From contig URZJ01000011.1 in NCBI GenBank assembly GCA_900552395.1, forward strand, positions 1 through 19,165: a stretch of 19,165 nucleotides of DNA, written 5' to 3'. This document shows, one piece after another, positions 15,234 to 19,165 of the stretch (positions are counted from its first letter, which is position 1; each line of letters begins with the position of its first letter). The DNA comes from an uncultured Collinsella sp. (GTDB lineage Bacteria; Actinomycetota; Coriobacteriia; Coriobacteriales; Coriobacteriaceae). The notes under the pieces are model-generated. The model worked only from the letters and a program-made list of their open reading frames with translations, searched no databases and was not told the DNA's origin. A program made the translations under genes and the position numbers.

Positions 15234-16157
15234 TTACGACGACTGCGGCGCTTCGGAGGTCATGCGGCCGCCCTGTAGAAGCTGGCGATAGGGGAGAAAG
15301 CCGATAAACGAGACGACGGCTTGCGAGTACGCAGCGCTCCGTTTGAGGTAGAGCCTGACCTCGGAGGTCGTTGCAGGCTCGAGCGGCACGAGGGCCACCT
15401 TGCCGCCGGCGAGTGATTCGGCAGGCTTGCGCATGAGCAGCGAGACGCCGGCATCGCGCGCGACAAGCGAGATGATGTTTTCTGCCCGTTTGCCGGTAAA
15501 CGTGACACGTGGGCTGAATCCTGCCTTGCGGCAAAGGGAGAGGGTGAGTTCGCTCACGAACGAGCCTTGGGGAAGCATAAGGAAATTCTCATCGATAAGG
15601 TCGTCGATCTCGATGGCGTTGCGCTTGGCGAGTGGATGGTCGAGCGGGATAACGGCCACGAGCCGGTCGGTTGTAAAGGGGATTTTTTTAAACTCCGGCT
15701 CGATGGCGCCGCCGTCGCGGATGAAGGCGAGGTCGATGTCCTCGCGCAAGAGCATCTGCTTGAGTGCGCTGCCTTCGCCCTCGATGAGCTCAACGGAATA
15801 CGAGGGGTTCGCCTGCTGGAAATCGATGACGGCGTCCGTGATTCCATAGGGAGCCATGATGGGGATGGAGCCCACGGTGATGCGTTCGAGTGGTTCATCT
15901 GCGGCTATCTGGATGGCAGCGAGATAGCGATGCTGGAGCGTCGCTATCTTTTGTGCATAGGGGAGGAGCGCTTCGCCTTGCGCGGTGAGCGTAACGTGGC
16001 GTTGACTCCGATCGATGAGATTACAGCCGAGCTCGCGCTCCATTGCCATAATGTGCTTGGAGAGAGTCGACTGCGACATGAAGAGCAGCTCCGCCGCATC
16101 GAGAAACGTACGCGACTGCGCCAAGATGGCGAACTCACCAAAACGGCTGATATCCAT
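15234..16157 (-). CDS. LysR-family transcriptional regulator
   Basis: A 307-residue LysR-type regulator. The helix-turn-helix includes FLDAAELLFMSQSTLSKHI followed by MAMERELGCNLIDRS (residues about 18-52). The effector-binding domain follows (ITVGSIPIMAPYGI, DIDLAFIRDG, VARDAGVSLLMRKPAE). The ATG at 16157 has GGAGG 7 nt upstream. It starts 36 bp after the deformylase homologue on the same strand, so the two are probably co-transcribed. It converges with the PTS gene; it could regulate the PTS/ceramidase-like cluster, but the arrangement is not the divergent one expected for a LysR target, so this is only a possibility. No binding box was recognised. Confidence 0.9.
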   Translation of the reverse strand: MDISRFGEFAILAQSRTFLDAAELLFMSQSTLSKHIMAMERELGCNLIDRSQRHVTLTAQGEALLPYAQKIATLQHRYLAAIQIAADEPLERITVGSIPIMAPYGITDAVIDFQQANPSYSVELIEGEGSALKQMLLREDIDLAFIRDGGAIEPEFKKIPFTTDRLVAVIPLDHPLAKRNAIEIDDLIDENFLMLPQGSFVSELTLSLCRKAGFSPRVTFTGKRAENIISLVARDAGVSLLMRKPAESLAGGKVALVPLEPATTSEVRLYLKRSAAYSQAVVSFIGFLPYRQLLQGGRMTSEAPQSS

Positions 16158-16193
16158 AGGGTAGCCTCCGGTTCCCTCATGTCGGCAAGTAAC

Positions 16194-16604
16194 CTAGATC
16201 ACGATTCCTTGGCAGTGGTCGATTTCGTGTTGGATGATTTCGGCGGTGTAGCCCGAGAAGTTTTTGATGCGGTGGACGAAATTCTCGTCCAAATACTCAA
16301 CCTTAATGCGGCGATAGCGAGTACAGGGGCGCTCGCCGGAAAGCGAGAGACATCCTTCGCTCGTCTGATAGGAATTGACCTGCTCAAGAATTTGAGGGTT
16401 GTACATCAGCAGCGCCCTGTTGCCGTCCTTTACGCAGATGATGCGTTTGCGCACGCCAATCATGTTGGCGGCAAGGCCCACGCACTCGTGCTCATGCTCA
16501 TGGAGCGTATCCAGGAGGTCCTGCCCGGTCGCGGCATCGTCGGGTCCCGCGTCTTCGGAAGGCAGGCGCAAAAAGAACTCGGATTTCATGATGGGCTTAA
16601 TCAT
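16194..16604 (-). CDS. Peptide deformylase homologue (short type, HEIDH intact)
   Basis: A 136-residue protein of the polypeptide deformylase family, which deformylates N-terminal fMet of new proteins in the cytoplasm. Motif II EGCLS (83-87, metal ligand Cys85) and motif III HEIDHCQG (126-133; His126, Glu127, His130) are intact. Motif I is GLAANMIG (43-50), with Met48 where classical enzymes have the oxyanion Gln. This short form with ANMIG is common in Firmicutes and relatives, so it is a recognised subtype, not damage. Length is below the usual 150-190. The ATG at 16604 has AGGAG 6 nt upstream. It lies first in a pair with the LysR gene. It is the complement of the altered homologue at 2249-2668: here Glu is present and Gln is absent; there the reverse. 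Confidence 0.88.
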   Translation of the reverse strand: MIKPIMKSEFFLRLPSEDAGPDDAATGQDLLDTLHEHEHECVGLAANMIGVRKRIICVKDGNRALLMYNPQILEQVNSYQTSEGCLSLSGERPCTRYRRIKVEYLDENFVHRIKNFSGYTAEIIQHEIDHCQGIVI

Positions 16605-16808
16605 GGCGGGCTCCTCATGTCTCGTGCTTTCGTGGACTTTTAATAATAGCGCGGAAGGAAAGCTGCGCGTCAGCGTTACAATCTTTCAACGTTGGACCAT
16701 GTTGTCGGATCCGTCGCGTGCGGCGTCTGACGTAAGTCTAGGGCTCATACTCGCCCTGGACTGTTCCTCTGGGGCGATGCGACTGTCGTTCCAAGAGGAA
16801 GGAAATGC

Positions 16809-18224
16809 ATGGGGAGCAAATCTCAGCAACAAGTTCAAGTAGCGCCATCGGCCACTGCGGCGTTTCTCGTCGTAATGTATACTGCAGCCTTTGTCGCCGC
16901 GTTTAACGAGAACATTATTAACGTGGCGTTGCACGACATCATGGCGGTCTTTTCGGTGAGCGCTACCACGGCGCAGTGGCTCGTTTCGGGATACATGATC
17001 GTGACGTCGATCTTTACGGCCATCATGGCCTTTCTGTCCGGTCGTTTCTCGACGCGCAAGCTGCTGTTTTTCGCATGCGGATGCATGGTCGCCGGAGAAG
17101 TCCTGTGCCTGGTCGCCCCGTCGTTTACCGTTTTGCTGCCAAGTCGTATTTTGCAGGCTGCGGGATCGGGCATCTTGTTTCCGCTCATGATGAATGTGGT
17201 GCTATCTTGTGCTCCGCGCGAGAAGCTCGGTCTGTATCTGAGCCTGGGCGGTGCCTGCATTACGCTAGGGCCGGCGTTTGGGCCCGTGATTAGTGGTCTT
17301 ATGTGCACGTTGTTTGGCTGGAGGGCGGTGTTCGTAGTGCCGCTGGTGGGCGGTGTCGTGGTCGCCGCGGCGGCAGCAAAGCTCGTTCGGAATGTCGGAG
17401 AGCGCTCGAACACCACGCTTGATATTCTGTCGGTTGTTTTGCTCACTGCCGGCATTACGGCGTTCGTGTATTCCGTAGGCGAGTTCTCGACCAATGTGAT
17501 GGCCGGTATCGCGACGCTTTTCGCCGCTGTTGTGGTGCTCGGCCTGTTTGCGGTTCGTCAGCTCAAGCTCAAGCATCCGGTGCTTAACGTGCGTCCCATG
17601 GCGAGCGTTCGTTTTTGGCCTGCATGCCTGCTTGTGGTGGTGTCGATGATGACGACGTTCTCGATGAGCGTTTTGTTGCCGCTCTATTTTGAGGGCGCAT
17701 ACGGCATGACCGCACTTGTCGCGGGTTTGCTCATTTTGCCGGCGATCGCCTGCAACGCCGTGACCTCGATTGTGGGCGGACGCGTGATGGATGCCCGTGG
17801 TGCGTGGCCGCTGCTGCCGGTCGGCTTTGCCCTGATCGCTGTGGGGCAGACGGCAATCTCGATGACCGCGGCAAGCATGAACATCGGCGTTGTCGTGCTG
17901 CTGACCGTTGTGGTGTATGCCGGCGTCGGTTTGGTACTGAGCCCCTCGCAGACCGCCGGTTTGGAGACGCTTCCCGCCGCTGAACATCCTCACGGAACGG
18001 CATTGCTTAACACGTGGAACATGATTGCCGCGTCGTTTGGTCCGTCGCTGTTTATCGGCCTGCTTTCGAGTTCTGCGGTGGCTGCTGGCGCCGCAGGCGT
18101 TGCGTCGGACGTTGCCCAGGCGATAGGATTTGCAGCCGCCGTGCGCGTGGCGGCCGTGATTGCCGTTGTCGGGTTCGCGGTGTCGCTGGTGTACGCTCGC
18201 CGCGAGTCGCACATGTCGCATTAA
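16809..18224 (+). CDS. MFS exporter, DHA2 (14-helix drug:H+ antiporter) type
   Basis: A 471-residue major facilitator protein with about 14 hydrophobic helices, the DHA2 group (EmrB/QacA-like proton-driven efflux). Evidence is NENIINVALHDI in helix 1, TTAQWLVSGYMI (53-64), the motif-A loop LSGRFSTRK (76-84) and the antiporter motif C GGACITLGPAFGPVISG (147-163). The ATG at 16809 follows GAGGAAGG by 6-7 nt; another ATG 5 bp upstream is out of frame. It is a single gene; 204 bp separate it from the divergent deformylase homologue, in which I saw no clear promoter for this gene. No terminator is obvious downstream. The substrate is unknown, and no regulator is adjacent. Confidence 0.9.
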   Translation: MGSKSQQQVQVAPSATAAFLVVMYTAAFVAAFNENIINVALHDIMAVFSVSATTAQWLVSGYMIVTSIFTAIMAFLSGRFSTRKLLFFACGCMVAGEVLCLVAPSFTVLLPSRILQAAGSGILFPLMMNVVLSCAPREKLGLYLSLGGACITLGPAFGPVISGLMCTLFGWRAVFVVPLVGGVVVAAAAAKLVRNVGERSNTTLDILSVVLLTAGITAFVYSVGEFSTNVMAGIATLFAAVVVLGLFAVRQLKLKHPVLNVRPMASVRFWPACLLVVVSMMTTFSMSVLLPLYFEGAYGMTALVAGLLILPAIACNAVTSIVGGRVMDARGAWPLLPVGFALIAVGQTAISMTAASMNIGVVVLLTVVVYAGVGLVLSPSQTAGLETLPAAEHPHGTALLNTWNMIAASFGPSLFIGLLSSSAVAAGAAGVASDVAQAIGFAAAVRVAAVIAVVGFAVSLVYARRESHMSH

Positions 18225-18302
18225 TGTGTGCACATAGATTCTGCAGCTAGATTGGATGGCGACACCATAAACTAATGGACGTTTTGCCGAGAGGCATGAA
18301 TG

Positions 18303-18308
18303 TATAAA
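18303..18308 (+). promoter_or_regulatory. Possible -10 box of the winged-helix/RGG gene
   Basis: TATAAA preceded by TG (TGTATAAA), 69 bp before the ATG. The leader after it is GC-rich and can fold (GCCCC/GGGGC and GCCC-GAGA-GGGC). No good -35 is seen, so the call is tentative. Confidence 0.35.
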
Positions 18309-18376
18309 GCGCAAAGAGTGCGCGACGGGCCCCGCGAATGGGGCGATGATGCCCGAGAGGGCCAAGAAGGAGTCTC

Positions 18377-19165
18377 ATGTCTGAGAACGAAGAGATCATG
18401 AACGAGACCGAGAACGAGACCATGGCTGCCGAGGTCGAGGCAGTCGAGACCGTGGAGACCGAAGCTGCTGAGGTTGAGGCTGCTGACGAGGTTTCCGCCG
18501 AGGAGGAGGCCGAGGTTGTCGAGGCCGCCGCTGATTACGATGACGAAGAGCTGATGGACAAGATGCAGAAGGCCGCTCGCCTGCTGCGTAGCCGTCGCTT
18601 TGCTATTTCCAAGGAGGAGGAGGCCAAGGCCGAGCGCATGGCGAACATCGAGCGCGCCATTAAGCTCCTTGACCTCAAGCCCAAGATGGAGCAGAAGGAA
18701 ATGTCCGACCTGCTGGGCATGCGCCTTCGTGAGCTCGATGGTCTGATGGCCGAGGCCGAGGCTGCCGATCTGGTCGGCCGCATCGACGACGCCGAGGGCG
18801 ATATGCGCAAGATCGTTGTCTTCGCTGCCGAGGATGCCGCTGAGGGCCTGGTCGAGCTTGCCAACAAGAAGGAGAAGCTCCTGCCCGAGCTTTCTTACGA
18901 GGAGGCCACCGAGCTGATGGCCGCTCTCGATAAGGTCATCGCTCCGCTCGTCGCCATGGGCCTGGACGAGGACCGCGGTCCTCGCGGCGGCCGTGACGAG
19001 CGCGGTGGCCGTGGCGGCGACCGTGGCGGTCGCGGCGGCTTTGGTGGCAACCGTGGTGGCTATGGCGATCGCGGTGGCAACCGTGGTGGCTTCGGCGGCA
19101 ACCGTGGTAACGCCCGCGGCGGTCGCGGTGGCGACCGTGGCGGCCGCAACGGTGGCGGCTTCCGC
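18377..19165 (+). CDS. MarR-like winged-helix protein with acidic N-terminus and RGG-repeat tail (C-terminus beyond right edge)
   Basis: The frame is open from ATG 18377 (AAGGAG 4 nt upstream) to the right edge, 263 codons. Residues 1-60 are very acidic (Glu/Ala repeats). Residues about 62-160 read like a MarR winged helix: KMQKAARLLRSRRF, then IERAIKLLDLKPKMEQKEMS, DLLGMRLRELDGLMAEAEAA, and DLVGRIDDAEGDMRKIVVFA, matching the recognition helix and wing (family GLVxRxxxxxDxRxxxVxLT). Residues 165-195 form a further helix. From residue 198 on, the sequence is almost only Gly, Arg, Asn, Asp, Phe and Tyr, with eleven RGG triplets before the edge, as in RGG-box RNA-binding proteins. A role in binding DNA or RNA, perhaps by condensate formation, is inference. 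It is a single gene after the MFS gene. Confidence 0.8.
   Translation, partial: MSENEEIMNETENETMAAEVEAVETVETEAAEVEAADEVSAEEEAEVVEAAADYDDEELMDKMQKAARLLRSRRFAISKEEEAKAERMANIERAIKLLDLKPKMEQKEMSDLLGMRLRELDGLMAEAEAADLVGRIDDAEGDMRKIVVFAAEDAAEGLVELANKKEKLLPELSYEEATELMAALDKVIAPLVAMGLDEDRGPRGGRDERGGRGGDRGGRGGFGGNRGGYGDRGGNRGGFGGNRGNARGGRGGDRGGRNGGGFR

Noticed and set aside
15567..16643. Plus-strand frame opposite the LysR and deformylase genes
   Set aside because: It covers two good minus-strand genes and their gap and has no convincing domain.

Overview
The window looks like a gut actinobacterium of the class Coriobacteriia, most likely Collinsella or a close relative. This rests on the GC-rich coding style, strong AGGAGG-type ribosome binding sites with frequent GTG starts, a bile salt hydrolase, a BglF-type PTS permease, small clostridial-style peptide deformylase homologues, and a secreted protein with an Arg-rich N-terminal extension. 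It is chromosomal. I see no rRNA, tRNA, transposase, phage gene or CRISPR array, and no gene-free gap over about 230 bp.

Layout, left to right. (1) The 5' end of a secreted, probably beta-helical surface protein leaves the left edge on the minus strand. (2) An AzgA-type purine permease (minus) is divergent from a peptide-deformylase-like gene whose HExxH glutamate is methionine. (3) A complete bile salt hydrolase gene (plus) converges with a Kup potassium transporter (minus), with a hairpin terminator between them. (4) An EamA transporter (minus) is divergent from a LysR regulator (plus), with a LysR-type box between them. (5) A composite gene fuses an XRE/Cro helix-turn-helix to a full-length AlaA-type aminotransferase. 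An array of AATTGAAC operator-like repeats lies in front of it, and an internal Shine-Dalgarno plus ATG could release the 405-residue enzyme alone. (6) A compact operon on the plus strand encodes an amidohydrolase-fold protein with altered metal ligands and two neutral-ceramidase-like proteins, one with degenerate and one with intact metal motifs. It is followed by a PTS EIIBC gene that carries a frameshift at the EIIB active-site motif. (7) A minus-strand pair follows: a second deformylase homologue with intact HEIDH, then a LysR regulator. (8) A DHA2-type MFS exporter (plus) follows. (9) A gene leaving the right edge encodes an acidic N-terminus, a MarR-like winged helix and a long RGG-repeat tail.

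How the parts may work together. The bile salt hydrolase, purine permease, Kup, EamA and MFS genes are typical single-gene housekeeping and host-adaptation units, each with its own signals. The two places most likely to hold undescribed biology are the self-contained XRE-AlaA locus (regulator, operator array and enzyme in one gene, analogous in logic to MocR regulators but with a different DNA-binding domain and a catalytically complete enzyme) and the amidohydrolase / twin ceramidase-like / PTS cluster, which looks like an uptake and hydrolysis pathway for an unidentified PTS-imported compound. The RGG-tailed winged-helix protein at the right edge is a third candidate.
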